From BOG-908 sp963751795 (lineage in GTDB: Bacteria > Pseudomonadota > Alphaproteobacteria > Acetobacterales > Acetobacteraceae), in NCBI GenBank assembly GCA_963751795.1, contig CAVVVI010000004.1:1054001-1118000 (forward strand): a stretch of DNA of 64,000 nt. Direction: 5' to 3'. This document shows, in pieces, positions 8,834 through 18,215 of the stretch. The notes under the pieces are model-generated. The model had not been told where the DNA came from, ran no database searches, and was given only the letters and a program-made list of their open reading frames with translations. Position 1 is the first letter of the stretch, and the number at the start of each line of letters is the position of its first letter. A program made the position numbers and the translations under genes.

Positions 8834-10971
8834 CGATCGCCACGTCGTCGCTGCCCACGCGCGGCGCGTTCAGCACCAGCTGGCCCTGCGGCGTGCCCGG
8901 GCCTGCCTGGCCGGGGTAGCCGAGATCGACCTGCCCGCCCAGCAGATGCAGCGTGCCGGCGGTGGTGGTCAGCGTGACGTGGGCGCGGTTCTCGGCGTCG
9001 ATCGGCTGGCCGTAGCTGTCGGTCGCCGTACGGTTGGCATGCGCGTCCAGCACGGCGCCCGCCTCCAGCGTCAGATCGCCGGTGGCCGCAAGCCGGATGG
9101 CGCCCGGGCCGGTGCCCGAGGCGTCGATGGTGCCCGCCACCGTGACGCTACCGGCATCCGCGGTCACGCTCACCGCCGAGGCGGCGAGCAGCGCGTGGCC
9201 GGCGGTATCGTTGCCGATGAAGATGTCGGTGCTGGCGGCCTTTGACGGGCCGACATCGGTGCTGAACTCGAAGCTGCGGCTGGCGATGAAGCCGCCGGTG
9301 TTGAGGGCGGCGTTCACCTCGGCAAACGCGCTGGCGCCGCGGCGAGATTGGCGGCCTGCAGTGCTGAAGCCAGCGTGCCGGCGATCACGGTGAAGCTGCC
9401 GCCCGCCTGGCCGACGCCGGCATTGCCGAGCAGCGTGCCGTCCAGCGCCACGGTGCCGCTCAGCGCGTTGAACGCGATGCTGCCCGCGGCAGCGTTCTGC
9501 GCACCGACATCGAGCACCGAGCCGGGATCGAGCGTGATGCTGCCGGCCGTGCTCTCGAACGCCAGCGTGCCGCCGGGTGCGGCGCGGGTCTGCTCGAAGA
9601 AGCTGACGGTGCGGCCCGAGAGGTCGATAGTGCCGGCCGCGCCGACATCGATGCCGCCTTGCGCGGTGGCGGTGAGCTGCCCGGCGGGCAGTGCCAGAGC
9701 GGTGGCGATCGTGATGCTGCCGGCCGCAAGATCGATCTGGCCGCCCAGCGTGGCGACCGGCGCCGTGGCGGCCGGGGTGGCGCCCGACGGCGCGGCCACG
9801 CTCAGCGTGCCGCCGGCGAGTCAGGTTCAGCACCGCGCCGGAATCGGTGGTCAGCAGCGGCGTGGTCAGCGTCAGATTGCCGCCGGTGCCCGGCTGGCCC
9901 ACCACCGTCTGCGTGGCGAATACCGAGAGCGCGCTCTTGTTGTTGGCGGTGATTTCGCTCGTGCCGGTCAGACTGACGGATGTCGAAGCCGCCGACCAGG
10001 CGGCCGAGCACCACCTGGTTGTTCGGCTGCGTCTGCGGCCCATAGCCCAGCACAATGGTTCCGGCACTGATGGAGAGCGCGCCGGAGGACGTGGGCCAGG
10101 CTGGCGGCGATCCGGCCGCCCGGCAAGGCGGAGACGATGCTCGAACCGCTGGCGCTGAGCATGCCGGCGCCGAGGTGGCGACCCCGCTCCACGTAAAATT
10201 GCGGAGGAAGATGGAGACGGCACGGTCGGGGTGGGAACGTTAACGGGGCGGTGCCGACGCCGTAGATGGCCGGCGTGTTCAGCACCAGGTCGGTCACGCT
10301 CTGCAGCGCGCCGCCCGGCCCGGTCGGCGTGCGGGTATCCAGCGTGAAGCTGCCCAGCAGGTTGACCTCCTGCGTGGCGGTCAGCGTAAGCTGGGTTCCG
10401 GCCCCCGCGGCGGCGCCCTGGCCGACGTTGAGCAGCGCCAGGAAGCTGGCGGGCGTGAGGTTGAGGCCGGAAGGCAGAGTGGTGGCCTGGCCGGCGAGGT
10501 CCGTCGCGTTGCCGATGTTGATCGAGGCGACGGCGATCGCGGCGATCGGCGCGCGCAGATCGGCGTTGCCGATGGTGACGACGGTGCTGGACGGGGCCAC
10601 GACATTGAGGCTGCCGCCGGCCAGCAGCGCAGCACCGTCGCCGATGCTGATCGCTGCCCCGGCGGCGACATCGGTGTTGGGTCTGAAGACCACGCGGCCG
10701 TTGCTGACATCGAGCGCCGGATAGGCGGTGCCGGTGCCGTATTCGGTGTTGAACAGGAAGCCGTTGGCGGCATCGTAGGCGGCCGGCACCTGGCCCAGCG
10801 TGCTGATGCGCGCACCCGGCTCGACGGTGATCTGGCCGGACGCCGCCGTGGTGATCAGCACGTCGCCGCCGGTCAGCACGGCATGCGGCGCCACATCAAC
10901 GGAAGGTGCTAACGCGTTGACATTGATCGTGGTCGATGCGGTGGCGTTGACCGACAGCGTGCCGCCGATCA

Positions 10972-12207
10972 CTAAGCGCGGCAGTCGAGCGCGCTGAGCA
11001 CGCCGGCGGCGATCGCGAGGTCGCCTGCCGGCGCCACGTCGGCGGGGCCGGTAATCGCGATGGGCAGGGTGGAGTTGACTTCCAGCGTCGCCCCGTAGCC
11101 GCCCGGCGCGGGGCTCGCGAGCAGAGCGGACGGCGCGAAGCTGAGCGCCGTCAGCGTCGGCGACAGGCTGTAGTAGTTCAGGTCGAGCGTTTTGGCGTCC
11201 TGCGGCAGGAACGGCCGGGGCGCGCCGAACTGCGTGGCTGCCGCCGCCTCGAAGGCGTTGTAGCTCTCCTCGTCATATTGCGAGAGCTGGCGCACGCCGG
11301 CGCCGCTGGTGAACAGCGCCAGGCTGGGGACCGGGTTGCGGATGGTGGTGTTGGCAACGCTGAGCGTGACGGCCGCGGCGGTGGTGAAGTTGCCCTGCGC
11401 CAGCGCGGTGCCCAGCGGCAGCGTGCCCGATGCCAGCTCCACCCGGTAGCCGCCCGGCAGCAGCGCGTCGATCGCCGGCAGCAGCGTGTAGGTGCCGGCC
11501 GCCAGGCCCGCGACCTGGCCCGCCTGCACGGTGATCTGCGCGCCGATGCGGGTGGGCGTAGTTGCGCCATCCTCGGCGCCGGCGGGCGGTGCGTAGGCGG
11601 ATTGGTAGCCGGGCAGGATGGCGTACACCGGGTCGCCCGAACGCGCCGGCTGCACGGCCTGCGTGGGCGATGCGGCGTTGGCGATGATGGCACCGCCCGC
11701 CAGATCGAGCAGCGGCGTGGTCAGCACGTCGGCCGAGCCGCCGCGGCCGAAGACGAAGCCCGCGCCGGCCAGGGTGCCGCCGCCGCGCAGATCGATGGTG
11801 GCACCCTCCATGACGGTGACCGACTGGGCGCCGAGCGTGACCGTGGGCGTGAACAGCGGCGGGGTGCCGCCGCCGGGGGCCGCGTAGCTGACGCCGTCCA
11901 GCGTGCCGCCGAACGGGATCACCTGGCCGGCGAGGCTGACCGAGGTGACGCTGCCGGGCAGGAAGCTGATGCGGCTGGGCGCGTAGCTGGTGAAGTTGGC
12001 GCCGGCACCGTCGTCGAACGCCAGCGTGCCTTCCGGCGCGCGCACGGTGCCGGCCTGGATGACGGTGCCCGCACTGAACTCCAGGCCGCCGCCGACCGAG
12101 TAGGGCGGCTGGGCCGGGCTGGCGTTGGAGGTGATGAGGATGGTGCCGCCGATCGACACCGGCTTGCCCGAGCCGACCAGCGGGTTGGCGCCGGCGATCA
12201 CCTGCAT
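10972..12207 (-). CDS. Haemagglutinin segment 3: beta-helix repeats
   Basis: The frame is valid from about 12,348 (LGFAQTNFDSSGDIRLLGS), upstream of the ATG at 12207, down to a stop at 10972 just after LSALDC. The next frame resumes immediately with IGGTLSVNATASTTINVNAL, so one base separates two halves of the same protein. Repeats such as GGTILITSN and DLRGGGTLAGAGFVFGRGG are typical of filamentous haemagglutinins. Part of the pseudogene 4211-16981. Confidence 0.6.
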   Translation of the reverse strand: MQVIAGANPLVGSGKPVSIGGTILITSNASPAQPPYSVGGGLEFSAGTVIQAGTVRAPEGTLAFDDGAGANFTSYAPSRISFLPGSVTSVSLAGQVIPFGGTLDGVSYAAPGGGTPPLFTPTVTLGAQSVTVMEGATIDLRGGGTLAGAGFVFGRGGSADVLTTPLLDLAGGAIIANAASPTQAVQPARSGDPVYAILPGYQSAYAPPAGAEDGATTPTRIGAQITVQAGQVAGLAAGTYTLLPAIDALLPGGYRVELASGTLPLGTALAQGNFTTAAAVTLSVANTTIRNPVPSLALFTSGAGVRQLSQYDEESYNAFEAAAATQFGAPRPFLPQDAKTLDLNYYSLSPTLTALSFAPSALLASPAPGGYGATLEVNSTLPIAITGPADVAPAGDLAIAAGVLSALDCRA

Positions 12208-12405
12208 CTTCTGCCCGCTTGCGGGGTAGAGCTGGCTCGCCTCGAACGCGATGTTGCCCTGGCTGAGCAGCGTGCCGGTGCCCGCGCTGGGGCTGCCGAG
12301 CAGGCGGATGTCGCCGCTGCTGTCGAAATTGGTCTGCGCGAAGCCGAGACGCGGTCGTGACCACGCCCTGGGGCGGCCCGCCGAAGGCGCTGGGTGCGGC
12401 GGCAG

Positions 12406-13848
12406 TTACGCTGCCGGTGGACGAGGCCGTGCTGAAGTGCCCGTGCTGGACGTGCCCGTGCTGGACGTGCCCGTGCTGGACGTGCCCGTCGTCGAGGGGG
12501 CCACCGGCGAGACCGTCTGGCCGCCGCCGAAATAGAGCGTCTCGCTCAGATCTAGCAGGTCGGCCTGCACCGTCAGGCGCGCCTGGGTCGGCGCGGCGGG
12601 CAGGATCGGCACGCCGTTGTCGCTCAGCACCTGCGCGTTTTCGCCGATCAGGCTCACATACGGCGCGGCGATGCTGACGGAGCCGGTGGGAGCCGTGGTG
12701 CCGATGACCCCAGCGCCCAGCACAATGCTGCTGCCGGTGTGCAAATCCACCTTGCCGTCGAACACGATGGCGGCGGATTGCGCCGAGAGTGCCACCGCGT
12801 CGAAACCGCCGGCATCGATTTCCTGCTGCGACAGCCGGGCGGTGCCGTAGCCGGCGGCGAGCGGCTGCCCGGGCTGCAGCGCGGGCTGGGTCAGGACGGG
12901 AACCGTGGCCTCGGTCACCAGGATCTGCCGCGGCTGATAGACCGCGGTCGGAATGTTGGTGAACTGCGCGAGGTTGATCGCATCAAGCGTGAGCTGCAGC
13001 CCGCCGCCGGCCGCGCCGGGGCCGCCGGCATGGGCCAGCAGCGTGCCATCCAGCGCCAGGCCGATGGCCGACTCAGCGGCGATGGTGCCGCCATTGCCCA
13101 CCAGCTCGACCGGGCGGGATTGCAGCGGCAGCAAGCCGTCGGTGGTCTGTGGCACCACGTCCACCCGCGCCGCCGCGCCATCGGCATCGAGGATGGCACC
13201 CGGGCGCACGATCACCTCGGCCAGCGTGGGCGTGGACGCGCCGACGCTGCCGAGCAGGATGCTGCCGCCCGAGGGTGCGATACCGAAATTGCGGCCCTGG
13301 CTGTCGGTCTGCACCACGGCCTGGCCAGAAACATCGATGCGGCTGGCCGCGTCGATCCAGACCGAGGTGCCGGATTGGAACGCGCTGACGACCGGCGCCG
13401 CGTTGATGCTGGTCTGGTCGAGCCCGTAGCTGGTGTTGGCGACCTGGACGGTGCCGCCATGCGCGATGAGCGTGCCGAACACGCTGACCTGGCCGTAGCC
13501 GGCCAGGGCGATGGCCTGGCCGGGATCGACGCTGATGGTGGCGCCGGCACCGATGGTGAGCGGGCCGCCGGCGGCCGAGTTGGGGCCCACCGAGGAGGAC
13601 AGCACGAGGCTGGCGCCGGCGCGTTGCGTGAGCACGTCGGTGCTGCGCGTGGGCGTGTAGAGCGCGGGCAGCACGACGCTGTAGGCAGCAGCGGGATCGC
13701 CGCCGGTGGGCACCGCGAAACCTTGGCTGAGCTGGTAGATCGGCTGGGCGACGGAGAGCTGGGTCCCGGGCGCCACGCTCAACTGGGCGGTGCCGTCGAT
13801 CGCGTAGCGGGCGAAGCCGGTGGCGAACAGCGCCGGGTCAAGCGGCAA
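12406..13848 (-). CDS. Haemagglutinin segment 2: beta-helix repeats
   Basis: In-frame repeat sequence from about 13,920 (PEIRIGGAGPGPFITLPLDP) to about 12,436. It finishes in the Ser/Thr/Gly run encoded by a 15-bp tandem repeat. The nominal stop at 12406 is reached only because the frame is lost just after that repeat. In the neighbouring frame the protein continues as FSTASSTGSVTAAAPSAFGG. Part of the pseudogene 4211-16981, not an independent gene. Confidence 0.6.
   Translation of the reverse strand: MPLDPALFATGFARYAIDGTAQLSVAPGTQLSVAQPIYQLSQGFAVPTGGDPAAAYSVVLPALYTPTRSTDVLTQRAGASLVLSSSVGPNSAAGGPLTIGAGATISVDPGQAIALAGYGQVSVFGTLIAHGGTVQVANTSYGLDQTSINAAPVVSAFQSGTSVWIDAASRIDVSGQAVVQTDSQGRNFGIAPSGGSILLGSVGASTPTLAEVIVRPGAILDADGAAARVDVVPQTTDGLLPLQSRPVELVGNGGTIAAESAIGLALDGTLLAHAGGPGAAGGGLQLTLDAINLAQFTNIPTAVYQPRQILVTEATVPVLTQPALQPGQPLAAGYGTARLSQQEIDAGGFDAVALSAQSAAIVFDGKVDLHTGSSIVLGAGVIGTTAPTGSVSIAAPYVSLIGENAQVLSDNGVPILPAAPTQARLTVQADLLDLSETLYFGGGQTVSPVAPSTTGTSSTGTSSTGTSSTGTSARPRPPAA
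12437..12489 (-). repeat. 15-bp tandem repeat inside haemagglutinin gene
   Basis: Plus-strand unit GTGCCCGTGCTGGAC occurs three times exactly (12437-12451, 12452-12466, 12467-12481), plus a partial fourth copy. Minus-strand translation is a (STGTS)n run. The unit length is a multiple of three, so copy-number slippage would keep the frame. One of the frame breaks lies directly at its edge (about 12,436). Confidence 0.9.
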
Positions 13849-16800
13849 GGTGATGAACGGGCCAGGACCGGCGCCGCCGATGCGGATTTCGGGCGCCGTG
13901 AGGCTGAAGAGTGCCGCCGCCGGCGCTGCCGTAACCCACGATGGTGCTGGCCACGGTGACCGGGAACAGGTTCAGCAAGCCGGTGCCGGCCACCAGATCC
14001 TGGTCGGCCACGATGGTGACCGAGCCGCCGCGGCCGGTCACCTGCCGCCCGCTGGCCAGCACCGCGCCGCCGGAGGAGACATCGACGGTGGAACCGGCCT
14101 GCAACGCCACGCCGGCGGCGCCCGCGATGGTGACGGTGCCGCCATTGACGCTGCCGAGGCCGACCAGCGAGCCCGGGCCGGTCTTGCCGTTGGTCCACAC
14201 GCCGCGTGTATCGAGCCGGGCGCCGGGCGCGAGCGTGATGGAGGTGGTGGGAGCCACCGGCAGATGCGTGCTGGCGAGCTGGTCGGTGAGCGTGATGGCG
14301 CCGCTGCGCGCGGTGAGGTCCGCATTGACCGTGATGTTGGCGCCGGTAAGCGCGATGGTACCGCCATTGGCCACCGTGAGCGGCGCGTTGACGGCGATGT
14401 TGCCGCCGGTGCTGGCCACGATGCTGGCGAACCCGCCCGCATCGAGCATCGGCGCGTCGATGATGGCGGTGTCGATCACCGGTGCGGCGATCGTGCCGGT
14501 GCCGCTGGCGCCGGCGCCGTTGGTCGCCTGGAACACGATCTGCGTCGGCGTGGTCAGCGTCTGCAGCACGCCGGTGACGATGTTGCCCAGCGCCAGGCTG
14601 CCGGCCTGCGGCACCACGGTCTGCGCCAGCAAATAGGGGTCGGTGATGCCGGCGGGGCGCGCGCCCTGCTGGGACTGGCCCAGCGTGACGCCGGCGAAGA
14701 CCGAACCCTGCAGCACGGCGGTGGCGGCATTGATGGTGAGGGAGCCGGCGTCGCGGCCGATCGCGTAGCCTGCCTGCTCGATCGTGCCTGGTGTCAGCAA
14801 CGGATTGTTGAAAGTGTCGGTGATGTGCCAGCGCGGGTGCGCCACCGTGGTGCCGGTGTACAGGCCGGTATAGACGAGGTTACCCGGTGCGGTGTTGACG
14901 TTGTAGACGGTGCCGTCCGCGCTGCGGACATAGCTCTGCTTCACCGGCCCGGCCTGGACGCTGACGGTGCCGCCCTGCAGATTGATGGCCGCACCCGGCT
15001 GGGTGATCACCGCGCCGGCGACGGTGGTGGGCTTGTTGCTGGCGTCGAGCTGAAGCTGGGCCGCTTGCAGCGTCACCTGGCCACCGATGGCGGTCCATTC
15101 GGCGATGCCGTGCGGCACCAGGCCGAGATAGCCCGCCACCTCGATCAGCCCGCCGGGCGTGTAGATGTTGCCGGCGTAGCTGCCGCTGGCGATCTGCACC
15201 AGCGTCGCCGCGTCCACGTATACATTCGTGCTCTTGAGCCCGCCGGTGCGATTGGCCGCGCTATCGCGCAGCTGGAACGGCTGCACGTTGACCAGCAGGT
15301 CGTTGGCGCTGGCGGGCAGCAGCGCGTTGGTGGTGCCCGAAACATCGAGGTTGGCGCCGGCTTCGATCACCACCTTGCTGCCGCCACCCACCGCCACCTG
15401 GCCGCCTTGGGCCACCACCAGCGCGCCGGCGCCCACGTCGATGGCGCCGCCGGAGGACAGCTCCACCCGGCTTTCGCCCAGCTGGTCGGCCATCAGGCTC
15501 GTGTCGTTCAGCTTCGGCGCGGTCAGGCCCGTGGTGCTGCGATAGGTGTTGAGGACGAGGCTGCCGGCCACGTTGGCGGCGCGCTGGCTGTCGAGCGCCG
15601 TCAGGCCGTTATCCTCGGGCAGGATTTCGGTCAGCGAACCCGGGGCCAGCGTGATGCCGCTCTCCTGGTCGCTGCCGTCGTTCGGGGTAAGCAGGTGGAT
15701 GGTGCCGCGATGGTTCACCGTGGTGGTGGCCATCAGCACGCCCGATTGCGTGACGGTGTGGCCGACGAGCGAGATGTCGCCTTGGTCGGCCAGCACGATG
15801 CCGGCATTGGCCACGGCGCCGGTGCTGAAGGTGATGTTGATCGGCACGTTGCTCAGAAAGCCCGAGGTGGTGCTGGTGCCGTAATTGGTGGCCGCCACTT
15901 CCGCGCCGATGGTGGTGGAGGTGAGATTGCCGGTGGTGACCGAGCCCTGGCTGCCCTGGCGCAGCGTGAAGGCGGTGCCGGCCGCCAGCACCGCCTGGCC
16001 CTGCGGCGTGTTGATGATGCCGGCGTTGGCGACGTTGCCGCCGAGCAGCATGGCATAGCCGCCGGCCGTGCCGCCCGACGCTGTCTGGATAGTCGCGCCA
16101 GGGGCCACGGTGATTGCGGCCGCGGTGCCGTTCACGAAAGTCGGCTGGTAGGCCAGCGTCAGCCCGGTCACCGCATCGGTGGAGGCGACCTGGGCACCGA
16201 ACAGGTTGAAGCTGGTGACGCCGGATGCGGTGGTGGCGAACTGGGTGGCCGCGATGTCGGCGGTGGCCGCGACCAGCGAGCCCACGTTGATGGTCGCACC
16301 CCGGCCGAAGGCGATGCCGTTGCGGTCGAGCACGAAGACTTTGCCCTGGGCGGTGATGGCGCCGAGGATCTGGCTGGGATTGGCCAGCGGATCCTGCACG
16401 GTGTTGATCACCGTCCACGATCTGGCCTGGCTGCCACCGGCGCTCTGGTCGAAATTCAGCGTGGTGCGGCGGCCGACGTTGAAGCTGCTCCAGGTGAGCT
16501 GGGCGAGCGGTTGGCTCTGCTTGACGTTGACGGTGATGCCGCCCGCGGTGGTGGCCGAACTGGGCAGCGTGGCGCCCTGCCAATGCGTGCCGCCGGCCAG
16601 CGTGCCGGGTGCAACCTGCAGCCCGGTGCCGGGGCCGAAGCCGTCCACCACCAGCGGCGAGCCGGGCGCAATTCCGCCGGCCGTGTTGCCGGCGGCGGCC
16701 AATGCATCGGACAGGCTGCGCAGCCGGGTGGCTGCCGCGGCGAGATTGCGCGCGCCGAGCGCAGCCTGCTTGCTGGCGGTGACTGCATTGGCGGGTGCCA

Positions 16801-16981
16801 CGGCCTGTTGGGCGGCATGGCTGGCCATGGCCAGGGCCTGGCTGAGCGAGCGCAGCGGCGCGGCTTGCGCGCTGCCCAGCAAGCCGCCGCCTGCCACGAC
16901 GAGCGCGCCCAGGCTGACGGAGTGCATAAGCGCGGAGCGGCGCGCCGGCTGGCGGCGGGACATGGCGGGATAGGAAGTCAT
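13838..16981 (-). CDS. Haemagglutinin segment 1: signal peptide and TPS secretion domain
   Basis: Open for 1,047 codons from ATG 16981. Twin-arginine-free basic start (MSRRQPARRSALMHS), a hydrophobic core and an AQA-type cleavage region. The two-partner-secretion domain spans roughly residues 120-260, with repeats beyond. The true frame is left near 13,920; the last 25 or so codons (Arg/His-rich) are out-of-frame readthrough. Part of the pseudogene 4211-16981. Confidence 0.75.
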   Translation of the reverse strand: MTSYPAMSRRQPARRSALMHSVSLGALVVAGGGLLGSAQAAPLRSLSQALAMASHAAQQAVAPANAVTASKQAALGARNLAAAATRLRSLSDALAAAGNTAGGIAPGSPLVVDGFGPGTGLQVAPGTLAGGTHWQGATLPSSATTAGGITVNVKQSQPLAQLTWSSFNVGRRTTLNFDQSAGGSQARSWTVINTVQDPLANPSQILGAITAQGKVFVLDRNGIAFGRGATINVGSLVAATADIAATQFATTASGVTSFNLFGAQVASTDAVTGLTLAYQPTFVNGTAAAITVAPGATIQTASGGTAGGYAMLLGGNVANAGIINTPQGQAVLAAGTAFTLRQGSQGSVTTGNLTSTTIGAEVAATNYGTSTTSGFLSNVPINITFSTGAVANAGIVLADQGDISLVGHTVTQSGVLMATTTVNHRGTIHLLTPNDGSDQESGITLAPGSLTEILPEDNGLTALDSQRAANVAGSLVLNTYRSTTGLTAPKLNDTSLMADQLGESRVELSSGGAIDVGAGALVVAQGGQVAVGGGSKVVIEAGANLDVSGTTNALLPASANDLLVNVQPFQLRDSAANRTGGLKSTNVYVDAATLVQIASGSYAGNIYTPGGLIEVAGYLGLVPHGIAEWTAIGGQVTLQAAQLQLDASNKPTTVAGAVITQPGAAINLQGGTVSVQAGPVKQSYVRSADGTVYNVNTAPGNLVYTGLYTGTTVAHPRWHITDTFNNPLLTPGTIEQAGYAIGRDAGSLTINAATAVLQGSVFAGVTLGQSQQGARPAGITDPYLLAQTVVPQAGSLALGNIVTGVLQTLTTPTQIVFQATNGAGASGTGTIAAPVIDTAIIDAPMLDAGGFASIVASTGGNIAVNAPLTVANGGTIALTGANITVNADLTARSGAITLTDQLASTHLPVAPTTSITLAPGARLDTRGVWTNGKTGPGSLVGLGSVNGGTVTIAGAAGVALQAGSTVDVSSGGAVLASGRQVTGRGGSVTIVADQDLVAGTGLLNLFPVTVASTIVGYGSAGGGTLQPHGARNPHRRRRSWPVHHLAA

Positions 16982-17165
16982 GTCGGCCGCTCACAATCGG
17001 AAAAGGATTGTTGCGGTGCATATCAGACGCCACGCGCTTGCGGCATGGCCCCGCCAAGCTGTCACGGAACCTTCACGGACACGGCCGCGGGTGTGACGCA
17101 GGTGGCCGGGGCTGTGCGCGGCCGGGCTTGCCACAACCGCCGATCCGTTCTTGGTGGCGGGCCTG

Positions 17166-18215
17166 ATGCGCATCCTTCACGTCGGTAATTTCGGATCGCG
17201 GGCCAAGGGCGCCTTCCTGCATTCGGTGGCGCCCAAGATCAGCCGCGGCTTCATCAAGCTTGGCCATCAGGTGGTGGATTTCGCCGATCGGGATGCCGCG
17301 CGGGCGGGCAATGTGTTCGGCTCGCGCAAGTTTGGCGTCAGCCAGGCCAACCGCGCGCTGACGCGGCTGGCGCATGACATGCGGCCGGATCTGCTGGTGC
17401 TGGGCCATGCCGACACCATCCGCGCCGGCACGGTGGCCGCCTTGCGCCAGGCGCTGCCGGGCCTGCGCGTGCTGCAATGGAACGTCGATCCGCTATTCGA
17501 GCCGGACAATGTGGCCCGCCTGCGGGGCAAGCTGGAGGTGGTGGACGCGACCCTGGTATCGACCGCGGGCGAGGCGCTGGCGCCGTTGCGGCGGCCGGGC
17601 ATGGCGCTCGGCTTCCTGCCCAACCCGGTGGATTTCGCCGTCGAGAGCGGGCGGGCGGATCTGGACCCTGCCCCGCCGCACGATTTGTTCTTCGCCTGCG
17701 GCCATCCTGCCCGCCCGCTGCGTACGTTGTGCGGCCGGGACTGGAACATGGACGATTTCATCGCCGCGCTGCGGGGCAAGGTCCCCGGCCTGCGCACGAT
17801 GCTGGCCGGGGCCGAGGGCCAGCCGCCTCTGGCGGGGGCGGCCTATCAGGCAGCGCTTTCGGCCTGTGCGGCAGGGCTGAACGCCAGCCGGCGCAACGAC
17901 GCGCCGCTCTATTCGAGCGACCGGCTGGCGCACATGGCGGGCAACGGCCAGGCTATTCTGATCGACCGCGCGACGGGCTACGACCGGCTGTTCGGGCCGG
18001 GCGAGATGGCGTTCTTCTCCGGGCTCGACGAGCTGGCCGGGCATCTGCGGCGCATGAAGGCCGAGCCGGCCTGGCGCGCCGCCTTGGCCGGCGCCGGCCG
18101 CCTGCGCTACCACGCGCTGTTCAACGAGACATTGGTGGCGGGCTATGTGGTGGCGGTGGCGATGGGCACGCACGACCCCAAGCACTACGAATGGCCGACT
18201 TTGATCGCGGCATGA
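17166..18215 (+). CDS. CgeB-like glycosyltransferase family protein
   Basis: Protein of 349 aa. The N-terminal Rossmann-like half starts MRILHVGNFGSRAKGAFLHSV. The C-terminal half has CAAGLNASRRNDAPLYSSDRLAHMAGNGQAILIDR and GPGEMAFFSGLDELAGHLRR, the pattern of GT-B acceptor/donor domains of the CgeB / glycosyl transferases group 1_2 type. I prefer ATG 17166 over an in-frame GTG at 17151 because MRIL is a typical domain start. The stop overlaps the start of the next gene (ATGA), so the two are translationally coupled. Probably transfers a sugar in surface polysaccharide or glycoprotein assembly; donor and acceptor unknown. Confidence 0.75.
   Translation: MRILHVGNFGSRAKGAFLHSVAPKISRGFIKLGHQVVDFADRDAARAGNVFGSRKFGVSQANRALTRLAHDMRPDLLVLGHADTIRAGTVAALRQALPGLRVLQWNVDPLFEPDNVARLRGKLEVVDATLVSTAGEALAPLRRPGMALGFLPNPVDFAVESGRADLDPAPPHDLFFACGHPARPLRTLCGRDWNMDDFIAALRGKVPGLRTMLAGAEGQPPLAGAAYQAALSACAAGLNASRRNDAPLYSSDRLAHMAGNGQAILIDRATGYDRLFGPGEMAFFSGLDELAGHLRRMKAEPAWRAALAGAGRLRYHALFNETLVAGYVVAVAMGTHDPKHYEWPTLIAA

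Larger units (their letters stand above)
4211..16981 (-). pseudogene. Giant filamentous haemagglutinin-family exoprotein, multiply frameshifted
   Basis: One continuous reading of about 4,256 codons spread over several minus-strand frames. The N terminus (from 16981) has a signal peptide ending in GLLGSAQAA and a TpsA-type haemagglutination-activity domain with NPSQILGAI, VFVLDRNGIAFG and GATINVGSLVA motifs. The rest is low-complexity Ala/Gly/Thr/Val beta-helix sequence full of GG(N/T)(I/L) turns. It ends in IEVEVLGLSGETDEQRRKKRGG. Reading frame changes occur near 13,920, 12,436, 12,350, 10,975, 10,230, 10,100, 9,985, 9,825, 9,330 and 8,815, most between 8.8 and 12.5 kb. They sum to zero, so the first and last segments share a frame. 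No stop interrupts either terminal segment for kilobases. Intact proteins of this type are exported adhesins. No TpsB transporter lies in the window. Confidence 0.85.

Noticed and set aside
4304..8977. A 1,557-codon open frame on the plus strand
   Set aside because: Antisense to the haemagglutinin gene. Its product is Arg/Gly/Ala-rich with no domains; long antisense frames are expected in such GC-rich coding DNA.
7230..10223. A 997-codon minus-strand frame taken as one gene
   Set aside because: Mostly Arg/His-rich out-of-frame sequence. Only two stretches (about 9,985-9,825 and 9,330-8,815) read as genuine haemagglutinin repeats, so it is part of the broken gene.
12437..12489. CRISPR-like or VNTR control element
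   Set aside because: The 15-bp units are contiguous without spacers and encode a Ser/Thr/Gly run within the haemagglutinin frame.
13820..17188. A 1,122-codon open frame on the plus strand
   Set aside because: Antisense to the haemagglutinin N-terminal segment; composition typical of a shadow frame (His/Arg/Gly-rich).
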